Below, piece by piece: positions 1 through 6,389 of a stretch of 9,047 nucleotides of DNA. Under the pieces are notes generated by a model. The model ran no database searches and had not been told where the DNA came from. It worked only from the letters and a program-made list of their open reading frames with translations. A program made the translations under genes and the position numbers. The stretch comes from Planctomycetota bacterium. Lineage in GTDB: Bacteria; Planctomycetota; Planctomycetia; Pirellulales; Lacipirellulaceae. Location: assembly GCA_013151315.1 (NCBI GenBank), contig JAADIN010000186.1, forward strand, positions 1 to 9,047, read 5' to 3'. Numbering within the stretch: position 1 is the stretch's first letter; every line of letters starts with the position of its first letter.

Positions 1-119
1 TCTGAGTATTTCGATTACGGCGAGTTTGCTAGCCTGCCGATAACAAGGACCGAGGTGCCCGACTCGTCGTGCGCTTGCGGCCTTGCTAGATTGACTTTCA
101 CCGCTGGACCTTGAAGCAC

Positions 120-1508
120 ATGGATGCGACTTTCCCAAACTTTCGCAAGCGTCTGCTCCCCCCGCTGTTTGCACTTTTCGTGGGGTTTGCTCTCTCTCAG
201 AGTTCGTGGTCGGCTGAGCCGGACTCGAGCCCAGTACGTTCTGCCCGTGGTACGGTGGTCTTTGTGACTCCGGCCCAACCCGCCGTAGAGACCAAGAGTT
301 CCTCGCCGCCACGGAAACGCCACTCTGAAACTCGCTCCCAACCTCGATCAGCGCAAGGTGATCTTGTGCTTGTCCCTCAATCCCAGCCACGCTTCCTCCG
401 ATCGCGTTCCAAATCGCCCCGACCCTCAGCAAGAGAAATCGCACCGCCCACCGTTCAGGCAGCGCCAGCAAACCGAGTCAAAGTTGCCCAGTATCAAAAA
501 GAGGTCGACTTGCCCGACCCGATTGCCAAGTTGCTGATTGAAGCGCATTCGATTTCCTTGCAGGCCACTACCGAAGCCGATTACTCACAGATCATTAAAC
601 ATAGCACCGCAGTAATTCGCCAAGGTGCCTCAAAAGAAGACCATCGCTTTGCACGTCAGCTCACTTCATGGGCTCTCAATCGCCGCGGCCAAATACGCAC
701 CAACCAAGGCCAGCAAAAACTTGCCGACGCGGACTTTCAAGGATCGCTAGACCACCACCCCAACAACTGGCGAGCACTGCACAACCGAGGAGTCTCGCTT
801 GCCCAGCAAGGGGTTTTTGCCGAGGCGTTTGACGACTTCAACCGCGTGATACAACTCAACCCCAAATATGCCAAAGCTTTTGTCAACCGCGCGACGCTCT
901 TCGTACAAGCGGGCGACCTACAATCCGCATTGGAAGATTACCAAATCGCTTCGGAGATCGATCCCGACCTTTCGTCGGCCCAACTGGGTATCGGTCGCGT
1001 TCGACACCGGCTCGGACAATGGGAGGAAGCCATTGCGTTTTTTGAATCCGCCGTGCAGGGTGATCCCACCAATGCGGAAATTCTGTGCAGCCGAGGCGAT
1101 CTGCTGGCCGACATGGGCCAGTACGGCAAAGCCTTGGCCGACTACGCCCTTGCGATCGAAGCCGATCCGCAATTTGCCCACGCCTATCGCAACGGCTCCT
1201 GGTTGCTAGCGACTTGCCCCGACGTTCAATTCCGCGACCCCGAAAATGCCTTGCTAGGCGCTCGCCAAGCGTTGGAGTTCGACTACGGCCAGCGCCATGT
1301 GGCGCTCGATACGCTAGCCGCCGCGCAAGCCAATATGGGCCAGTACGACGAAGCGATTAACACGCTCCAGAATGCGCTCGCCATCGCTCCTGCCAAATCA
1401 AAACCTGCCTACACCCAGCGGTTGAAACTCTACGAGCAACGGCGACCCTTCCGCACCGAGCCTGCCGGGAATGTCTCGCAAGCCGTCTTCCAAGTGACCG
1501 ATCAGTAG
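120..1508 (+). CDS. Secreted tetratricopeptide-repeat (TPR) protein
   Basis: A 462-residue protein if the ATG at 120 is used; a TTG three codons earlier (111) is in frame, but the ATG is preferred. No strong Shine-Dalgarno sequence is visible. Residues 1-32 form a signal peptide: basic FRKR, a hydrophobic core, and probable cleavage after SWSA, so the protein should act outside the cytoplasmic membrane. Residues 35-120 are rich in Arg, Ser and Pro and contain an internal duplication. From about residue 210 to 430 there are TPR helices: NWRALHNRGVSLAQQG, YAKAFVNRATLFVQAGD, AEILCSRGDLLADMGQYGKA and LDTLAAAQANMGQYDEA, with the usual Asn/Asp-Pro turns (QLNP, EIDP, EADP, AIAP). The section with WLLATCPD and RDPENAL is, as I recall, common in planctomycete TPR proteins. 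TPRs bind other proteins; the partner cannot be told from here. It converges on the CPBP gene, with only 25 bp between the stop codons. The TPR call is firm; the role is unknown. Confidence 0.9.
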   Translation: MDATFPNFRKRLLPPLFALFVGFALSQSSWSAEPDSSPVRSARGTVVFVTPAQPAVETKSSSPPRKRHSETRSQPRSAQGDLVLVPQSQPRFLRSRSKSPRPSAREIAPPTVQAAPANRVKVAQYQKEVDLPDPIAKLLIEAHSISLQATTEADYSQIIKHSTAVIRQGASKEDHRFARQLTSWALNRRGQIRTNQGQQKLADADFQGSLDHHPNNWRALHNRGVSLAQQGVFAEAFDDFNRVIQLNPKYAKAFVNRATLFVQAGDLQSALEDYQIASEIDPDLSSAQLGIGRVRHRLGQWEEAIAFFESAVQGDPTNAEILCSRGDLLADMGQYGKALADYALAIEADPQFAHAYRNGSWLLATCPDVQFRDPENALLGARQALEFDYGQRHVALDTLAAAQANMGQYDEAINTLQNALAIAPAKSKPAYTQRLKLYEQRRPFRTEPAGNVSQAVFQVTDQ

Positions 1509-1533
1509 CGGTTAGCCATCAACGCCTCTTTCG

Positions 1534-2469
1534 CTACATCAAATGCCACTCGTCGAAGACGACGACGTAAACTCCCAGCAGAAAATTCGTGATCGCGTGC
1601 GCGGCGACGCAGTTTCCGATGCTACGTGTTCGCACCATCAGCCACGTCACCATGCTAAACCAAACGAGCGAGGCCACGTACTCGCTCGGCAAGTGCATCA
1701 AAATCGGGATCGCCGTCCCCGCAATCACCGCCGTTCGGTTGACCGTGCCGAAAGGCACCTGCCACCAGTTTTCATGCACGACGTACCGCATCAAAAAGCC
1801 ACGTAGAAAAAACTCTTCGATCACCGGCACCACGAGCGCCAGCCCCACGAAGCGAATTGCCAGAAACACGTAAGCCCAGACGCCTAGGTCTCGCAATTCT
1901 TCGAGCGGATTGTAGGCACTCCTCTCGCCTCCTCCGAAAAAACCCACCAAGCCAATCGAGGGTTGCTCGCCCTCGGCAAGTTCTGCCGACAGAATTCCCC
2001 CTAAGAATCGATCAAGCGGGCCGACGAGTCGGACTTCTAATTGCAAATCGCACAGGACGATCCAGAGCACGACTCCTACGACTCCCACGACGACGCTCAT
2101 CCCGCTCACGCGCCAGGGAAGGGTCCGGTAACCGGGCCATACCAAGATCATCGTCACGAAGGTGAGAGCGATCTTGGCAGTGTAAACGTACGGATAATGT
2201 TCGTAGCGAATGGTCGACTGAGATTCTCCGTCGCCAAACGCCTCCTCGAGCTGCCGGTCGAACTCCGCAGTTGCCTCGTCAGTTACCCCGTCGGACGCTT
2301 CAGGCACCGGCGGCGGACCTGGCTCCAAAGTTCCCATGAGCATATAGACCACCATGGGCAACAAAAATGTCACCCAAGGCCATTTCGAGAGCCAGCCGAC
2401 TGGCAATTTTTCAGCCTGAGTCTCTCTAGGGCCCTCGTTTTTAGAACTCACTCCGGTCGTATCAGCCAT
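1534..2469 (-). CDS. CPBP-family intramembrane metalloprotease (CAAX-protease-like)
   Basis: A 311-residue integral membrane protein. The ATG at 2469 is chosen over an in-frame TTG at 2484 because GGGGAGAG lies just upstream of it. Hydrophobic segments include LPMVVYMLMG, IALTFVTMILVWPG and VVVGVVGVVLWIVL. The family signature follows in the C-terminal half: PVIEEFFLRGFLMRYV (EExxxR, motif 1), ILMHL (the His of motif 2) and CVAAHAITN (HxxxN, motif 3). These Glu and His residues are the proposed metal and catalytic ligands of CPBP/Abi (PF02517) proteases, and all are present. The WQVPFG and RTRSIGNCVAAHA patterns resemble the CAAX-protease-related group often found in genomes with exosortase; that is recollection, and no exosortase gene is visible here. 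A charged, Glu/Asp-rich stretch after the first helix (about residues 55-85) is probably a loop. The substrate is unknown. It is a single-gene unit, transcribed away from fusA. Confidence 0.9.
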   Translation of the reverse strand: MADTTGVSSKNEGPRETQAEKLPVGWLSKWPWVTFLLPMVVYMLMGTLEPGPPPVPEASDGVTDEATAEFDRQLEEAFGDGESQSTIRYEHYPYVYTAKIALTFVTMILVWPGYRTLPWRVSGMSVVVGVVGVVLWIVLCDLQLEVRLVGPLDRFLGGILSAELAEGEQPSIGLVGFFGGGERSAYNPLEELRDLGVWAYVFLAIRFVGLALVVPVIEEFFLRGFLMRYVVHENWWQVPFGTVNRTAVIAGTAIPILMHLPSEYVASLVWFSMVTWLMVRTRSIGNCVAAHAITNFLLGVYVVVFDEWHLM

Positions 2470-2471
2470 GG

Positions 2472-2479
2472 CTCTCCCC
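2472..2479 (-). promoter_or_regulatory. Ribosome binding site of the CPBP gene
   Basis: On the minus strand GGGGAGAG ends two bases before the ATG at 2469, with the GGGGAG core about 4 bases away. It decides the start: the alternative TTG at 2484 lies upstream of it and would have no such element. Confidence 0.55.
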
Positions 2480-2500
2480 AACAAAACGTCTGATATTTCA

Positions 2501-2581
2501 TGATCCGCACGGCGCTAGCCGCGGGAAGCGGGGGCGTAGCGGGATGCTTTTTATGGCCCGACGCTAGCGCGTTGCGGCTCA
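2501..2581. repeat. Imperfect inverted repeat, 25-bp arms (possible dispersed planctomycete repeat)
   Basis: Arms at 2501-2525 and 2557-2581 match as reverse complements at 20 of 25 positions, around a 31-base spacer. The shared pattern is TGA.CCGCA..GCGCTAGC..CGGG, with GCGCTAGC in one arm and GCTAGCGC in the other. The mismatches are clustered, as in an ageing repeat. The right arm (GCTAGCGCGTTGCGGCTCA) looks like sequence I recall between genes in Pirellulaceae, which suggests a dispersed, REP-like element; that link is recollection, not shown here. It starts about 30 bp upstream of the CPBP start codon and could fold in the nascent RNA. Confidence 0.55.
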
Positions 2582-2608
2582 CACCCCATATCAGCACCCG
2601 AATTTTAA

Positions 2609-2655
2609 TTGCGACACGCCGTCGCAACTTGCCCTATCCTTTTATCCGAAAAGGA
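2609..2655. repeat. Pair of small hairpins with identical geometry
   Basis: Two perfect inverted repeats, each with a 7-bp stem and a 5-base loop, lie 9 bases apart. The first is TTGCGAC-acgcc-GTCGCAA (2609-2627), the second TCCTTTT-atccg-AAAAGGA (2637-2655). Neither is followed by a T-run on the plus strand, so they are not ordinary terminators. They could be protein-binding operator sites or RNA structures in a leader; the sequence does not decide. Confidence 0.4.
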
Positions 2656-2839
2656 CTTACCGCGTTTTCTTTGTTCCCAAGCCGCGATGCAGCGGTGCTG
2701 AACCCTTATTCTAATCGCCCCTGCTCCCGAGTCGATGAGCATACCTCAACCGGCCTTTGCAGTCCGGCGGTCGTCGCCTAACCTTCCCCACGATTTCCCG
2801 GAGTTTGCACTAGCCTTCCTCGTCATCCTCAGCGAGAAT

Positions 2840-2854
2840 GCGGGATCGTCCCGC
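2840..2854. repeat. Short perfect hairpin GCGGGA-tcg-TCCCGC
   Basis: A 6-bp GC-rich stem with a 3-base loop lies about 180 bp upstream of fusA. No T-run follows. It may be part of a structured leader, or chance in GC-rich DNA. Confidence 0.25.
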
Positions 2855-2944
2855 CTGGAGACTGGGTGAGCAGGAGGCTGCCCAAATTTTTCTTATCGTA
2901 TCGCCCCGGAGACATGTCTTCGTGGGTTCCCAATAAGAATCTTG

Positions 2945-2971
2945 CTGCATGCGGCGTATCCGCTTCTGCAG
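2945..2971 (+). promoter_or_regulatory. Two-part hairpin in the presumed fusA leader
   Basis: The outer stem CTGCA/TGCAG (2945-2949 with 2967-2971) encloses an inner stem GCGG/CCGC (2951-2954 with 2960-2963) with loop CGTAT and a small asymmetric bulge. It ends 59 bases before the fusA ATG, within the likely 5' untranslated region. Translation-factor genes are often controlled in their leaders, but no known regulator site is recognised here. Confidence 0.25.
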
Positions 2972-3030
2972 CCGTGGCATTTCAGCACGCTATTTTCCGT
3001 TGACGTTTGGTAGAGGTTAAGACAAATCCC

Positions 3031-5121
3031 ATGGACCTTCGTAAAGTTCGCAATATCGGTATCTCCGCGCACATCGACTCAGGCAAGACGACCCTCAGCG
3101 AGCGCATCCTCTTCTACGCAGGCAGGATCCACAAGATCGAAGACGTGCGCGGCGGCGGCGATGGCGCAACCATGGATCACATGGAGCTCGAGAAAGAGCG
3201 TGGCATCACGATCACCAGTGCGGCCACAACCGTCGAATGGGATGATCACACCATCAATCTCATCGACACCCCGGGCCACGTCGACTTTACGGTCGAGGTG
3301 GAGCGGAGCCTTCGCGTACTCGATGGTGCCGTGCTCGTGCTCTGTGCCGTTGGCGGCGTGCAGTCGCAATCGATGACGGTCGATCGTCAAATGAAGCGTT
3401 ACCATGTGCCGCGGCTTGCGTTCATCAACAAGATGGATCGCACCGGTGCCGACCCCAACTCGGTCGTCGAGCAGGTGCGAGACAAGCTCGATGCCGATGC
3501 CGTGCTGATGCAAATCCCCATAGGCGAGGAAGAAAATTTTGAAGGCGTCGTCGACCTCGTTACCATGAAGGCCCTCTATTTCGATGGTGCCAATGGCGAA
3601 GACGTCCGCGTCGAAGAGGTTCCCGCAGAGCTTGCCGAGGCGGCCGCCACAGCGCGCGCAGCGATGCTCGAGGCGCTCTCGATGTACAGCGACGAGCTCA
3701 TGGAGCTGCTCCTTTCCGAGGAAGAAGCTCCCCTCAAACTAATCCACGAATTGATTCGCACCGCCACGATTAGCCAGGGTTTTACCCCCGTCTTTCTCGG
3801 CTCTGCCTACAAGAACAAAGCCGTTCAGCCGCTAATGGATGCGATCAACCGCTACTTGCCTACGCCGCTCGATCGCACCACGGTCGCCTCCGAGACGACC
3901 AACCTCGACAATAAAGTCGAGCTCGTCAGTGATCCAGAAAAACCCTTCGTCGGCATGGCATTCAAAATTGCCGACGACGAATACGGCCAACTTACCTTCA
4001 TGCGTGTCTATCAAGGCACGATCGCCAAGGGCGAACAGTATTTCAATCAGCGGCAAAGAACGCTACAGTCGCATCGTGCGGATGCACAGTAACAAACGCG
4101 AAGAAATCGATACCGCGACTGCCGGCGACATTATCGCGATCATGGGCATCGACTGCGCCAGCGGCGATACGTATTGTTCCACAGCCAAGGCCTGCACCTT
4201 AGAAAACATCTTCGTTGCCGACGCGGTCATCAAGATGTCGATCAATCCGATTTCGCGAGACAATGCCGACAAGCTTAGCAAGGCTCTCCAGCGATTCCGC
4301 AAAGAGGACCCCACTTCCGCGTAAGTTCCGACCCGGAAACGGGCGAAACGGTGATCGCCGGCATGGGCGAATTGCATCTGGAAGTCTACACCGAACGGAT
4401 TCGACGTGAGTATGGCGTCGAGGTCGAAGTCGGCGCTCCCAAGGTCAGCTACCGCGAAAGTGGCACCGTTGCCTTCGAGTTCAACCACACACGCAAGAAG
4501 CAAACGGGCGGCTCGGGTCAGTTCGGCAATATTGTGGGTACGATTAGCCCGATGACCGACGAAGATCGCGAAGAGGCCGAGGGCAGCGAAATGCTGTTTG
4601 TCGACAAAGTCACGGGCGGTCGAATCCCGAAAAACTTTATCCCCGCCATCGAAAAAGGTTTCCGCCTGATGATGGAAAAGGGCCCCGTGGCGGGCTATCC
4701 GGTGGTCGGGCTGACCGTCGTGCTGCTCGACGGCAAGTACCACGATGTCGACTCCTCCGACATGGCGTTTATGCTCACTGCTCAAGAGTGCTTCCGCCAA
4801 AACTTCAACCGTATGAAGCCGGTGCTCCTCGAACCGATCATGCTCATGGAAATCGAATGCCCTGAAGAGTTCCAAGGTTCGGTCGTCGGCCAAGTCGCCA
4901 GCAAGCGTGGCATCGTCGCTTCGACCGAGACGCAAAACAAGGTCACGACGATCATCTGCGACGTGCCGCTGGCCGAAACATTTGGTTTCTCGACCGACCT
5001 GCGTAGCCAAACCCAAGGCCAGGGCAGTTTTAGTATGGAGCTGCACAAGTACTCGCCCGTCCCGAGCAACATCCAAATCGAGATCATCGCCGAGCGAAAA
5101 GCCGAGCTGCAGCCGGCCTAA
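3031..5121 (+). pseudogene. fusA: Elongation factor G, interrupted by two frame lesions
   Basis: EF-G is the GTPase that moves tRNA and mRNA through the ribosome. The ATG at 3031 gives the canonical start MDLRKVRNIGISAHIDSG; an in-frame TTG at 3007 is less likely. Visible parts are G1 AHIDSGKTT (residues 13-21), RGITI, G3 DTPGH (from 79), G4 NKMD (133-136), G5 GSA (257), then domain II. The reading frame is open to 4092 (TAA), but conserved sequence (ERYSRIVRMHSNKREEID) continues one base out of phase from about 4049 up to a TAA at 4322. It then returns to the first frame (VSSDPETGETVIAGMGELHL) and runs intact through domain IV (TGGSGQFGN, HDVDSS) to domain V and the stop at 5119. The span, 2091 bp, is normal for EF-G and divisible by three. 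The AHIDSGKTT P-loop resembles mitochondrial-type EF-G and the spdEFG1 group of planctomycetes. As written, translation would stop after domain II. Sequencing or assembly error, or a recent pseudogene, are both possible; otherwise conservation is excellent. Confidence 0.93.
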
Positions 5122-5146
5122 GGCAACTTTCGAAATTTCAAGGCGG

Positions 5147-5182
5147 TGCAAAGCCGAGGGATTGCAATCCCTCGGCTTTGCA
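5147..5182. terminator. Perfect 36-bp palindrome, likely terminator of fusA
   Basis: TGCAAAGCCGAGGGATTG is followed directly by its exact reverse complement, with no mismatch over 18+18 bases. The RNA would form GCCGAGGGA/TCCCTCGGC closed by a small loop from TTGCAA, flanked by AAA on the left and TTT on the right. It begins 25 bases after the fusA stop. The T-run is short (TTT, then GCAATTG), so termination strength is uncertain; the symmetry would let it work in both directions. Confidence 0.7.
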
Positions 5183-5207
5183 ATTGCGCCTACTGCTAGC
5201 ACGCCCC

Positions 5208-5222
5208 AGACGATTCTCGTCT
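5208..5222 (+). other. Small hairpin AGACGA-ttc-TCGTCT
   Basis: A 6-bp perfect stem with a 3-base loop is followed by a pyrimidine-rich stretch (TTACTTCTCTCC). It lies between the fusA palindrome and the PstS-like gene and could be a leader structure or chance. Confidence 0.2.
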
Positions 5223-5299
5223 TTACTTCTCTCCTCGAATCCAACTACACTTCCTGCCTACCCAGGCCGGTGCGCGCCTGCGACCGTCCGATTCTTTCC

Positions 5300-5305
5300 A
5301 GGGAG
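5300..5305 (+). promoter_or_regulatory. Ribosome binding site of the PstS-like gene
   Basis: AGGGAG lies 8 bases before the ATG at 5314, one of the better Shine-Dalgarno sequences in the window. It supports that start over the in-frame ATGs three and five codons further in. Confidence 0.55.
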
Positions 5306-5313
5306 CTTCTCTA

Positions 5314-6321
5314 ATGTTGAAGATGCCGATGTTGAAATTATTCTCGACCGTTTTCTCTGTGGTCTTGCTAGGCGCCAGTTGCTTGCAGGCGAACGATGCC
5401 CCTCCGGCACAGCTCGATCCCAATTTGCCCATCTACCGACCGCTACAGCAGATCGAGGGGGAATTGAAATTGGGCGGGTCCAACACGATGTCGCATGTCG
5501 CGGCCGTCTGGGCCGATAGCTTCAAGCAGTTCTATCCCGAAGTAAAAATCTCGATCGATATCACCGGCTCACGCAAGGCTGTTGCTGCGGTCAAATCGGG
5601 CGAAACCAACATCGGTTTGCTGAGCCGATCGTTGCGACGCGACGAGGCGACTGACTTTGCTGATGCCCTAGGATACCCGCCCACCGTGCTTACGCCCTGC
5701 CTCCAACGAACCGCGATTTTTGTCCATAAGGACAACCCCATTCGGAGTCTGACGTTTGCCCAAGTCGACGCGATGTACTCGACCACACGCGAACGCGGAG
5801 CCCCCAAGGCGATCCGCACTTGGGGTGATCTCGGGGTAAGCGGTTCCCTCGCCTCGCAACCCGTGACGGCCCACGGCCGGCGAAGCGACACCGGTTCGCA
5901 AGTCTTTTTCCAAGAAGCCATCATGCTCGGCGGCACGATGCGTGAAGATCTCAAAAGTCATAAATCAAACATCAACATGCTCAAAGCCCTAGCCGACGAC
6001 CCGACCGGCGTTGCCTTTGGCGGCATGTCGTATGCTTCGCCTGCCGTGCGAGCCGTCCCGCTTGCGTTTGCCGAAGGCCAGACACCCGTAGCCATCGATT
6101 CGCACGAAGCCGACCATGGCCACTACCCGCTTGTGCGGCGATTGCAACTGGTCGTCAATCGCAATCCAAAACAAAAGCTAGGCACGCTCGAACAAGAGTT
6201 CATCAAGTACGCATTCAGCCGACAAGGCCAAGAAGACGTCGTCAAAGCCGGCTTCCAATCGATTCCCGCGCCACCAGCGCGAGTCGCGCTCGACGCGATC
6301 GGCCTCGGCGTAGCAAGATAA
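5314..6321 (+). CDS. PstS-like periplasmic substrate-binding protein
   Basis: A 335-residue secreted protein. An N-terminal signal peptide (LFSTVFSVVLLGASCLQA) has probable cleavage after LQA; the Cys is preceded by GAS and does not make a good lipobox. From about residue 50 it follows the PBP-like fold of phosphate-binding PstS proteins (PF12849 type): LGGSNTMSHVAAVWADSF, then DITGSRKAVAAVKSGETNIG, LLSRSLRRDE, FVHKDNPI, and RRSDTGSQVFFQEAIM, which corresponds to the ligand-binding R..SGT..FF region of the family. The C-terminal VVNRNPKQKL...EFIKYAFSRQGQ is also family-like. Length is normal. No pstC, pstA, pstB or phoU is present, so it is an orphan here; phosphate binding is inferred from family only, and another anion or a purely extracellular role is possible. 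The PDZ-containing gene follows after 68 bp on the same strand. Confidence 0.88.
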   Translation: MLKMPMLKLFSTVFSVVLLGASCLQANDAPPAQLDPNLPIYRPLQQIEGELKLGGSNTMSHVAAVWADSFKQFYPEVKISIDITGSRKAVAAVKSGETNIGLLSRSLRRDEATDFADALGYPPTVLTPCLQRTAIFVHKDNPIRSLTFAQVDAMYSTTRERGAPKAIRTWGDLGVSGSLASQPVTAHGRRSDTGSQVFFQEAIMLGGTMREDLKSHKSNINMLKALADDPTGVAFGGMSYASPAVRAVPLAFAEGQTPVAIDSHEADHGHYPLVRRLQLVVNRNPKQKLGTLEQEFIKYAFSRQGQEDVVKAGFQSIPAPPARVALDAIGLGVAR

Positions 6322-6343
6322 AGTGAACGCGGACTATTTTTCC

Positions 6344-6375
6344 ATTCCGCAATCCGAATTCCAAATTCCGCATTC
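6344..6375. repeat. Degenerate ATTCCGC-type short tandem repeat
   Basis: The spacer between the two genes is built from variants of a 6-7-base unit: ATTCCGC, AATCCGA, ATTCCAA, ATTCCGC, ATTC. Spacers of this kind (ATTCCGC/AATTCC variants) recur, as I recall, in planctomycete and verrucomicrobial genomes. It ends just before the Shine-Dalgarno of the next gene. Confidence 0.55.
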
Positions 6376-6381
6376 AAAAGG
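6376..6381 (+). promoter_or_regulatory. Ribosome binding site of the PDZ-protein gene
   Basis: AAAAGG lies 8 bases before the ATG at 6390 and supports that start. Confidence 0.45.
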
Positions 6382-6389
6382 CCTTTCCT

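Larger units (their letters stand above)
2470..3030. other. Divergent intergenic region between CPBP gene and fusA, no credible gene
   Basis: About 560 bp separate two divergent genes, so promoters for both should lie here, but no convincing -35/-10 pair was found. The region is dense in hairpin-forming sequence (entries at 2501-2581, 2609-2655, 2840-2854 and 2945-2971). A 93-codon frame at 2500-2781 (+) is not believed to be a gene: it runs through the inverted repeat and both small hairpins and its translation resembles no family I know. Long 5' leaders with structure are possible on either side. Confidence 0.6.

Noticed and set aside
1..114. Frame open from the window edge to a TGA at 112-114
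   Set aside because: It could be the 3' end of an upstream gene, but 37 codons without any recognisable motif is not enough to call one.
1505..1537. GTAGCG/CGCTAC 6-bp inverted repeat that includes both convergent stop codons
   Set aside because: The stem is short, the loop is 21 bases and there is no T-run; likely chance, so not called a bidirectional terminator.
2041..2493. 150-codon plus-strand frame opposite the CPBP gene
   Set aside because: The minus strand encodes the complete CPBP motifs; this is its shadow.
2500..2781. 93-codon plus-strand frame between the CPBP gene and fusA
   Set aside because: It runs through an inverted repeat and two hairpins, has no RBS and no recognisable protein features.
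3001..3028. TTGACG just upstream of the fusA start as a -35 box
   Set aside because: Its -10 would fall on the ribosome-binding region, and no matching hexamer is there.
4048..4324. Programmed ribosomal frameshifting as explanation for the fusA phase changes
   Set aside because: It would need a +1 and then a -1 event in one gene. No slippery heptamer or stimulatory structure is visible at either point, and the second site is explained exactly by one missing T.
4063..5244. 393-codon open frame on the minus strand opposite fusA
   Set aside because: It is the antisense of a strongly conserved EF-G sequence, and its translation is composition-driven with no domain. Long antisense frames are expected in GC-rich genes.
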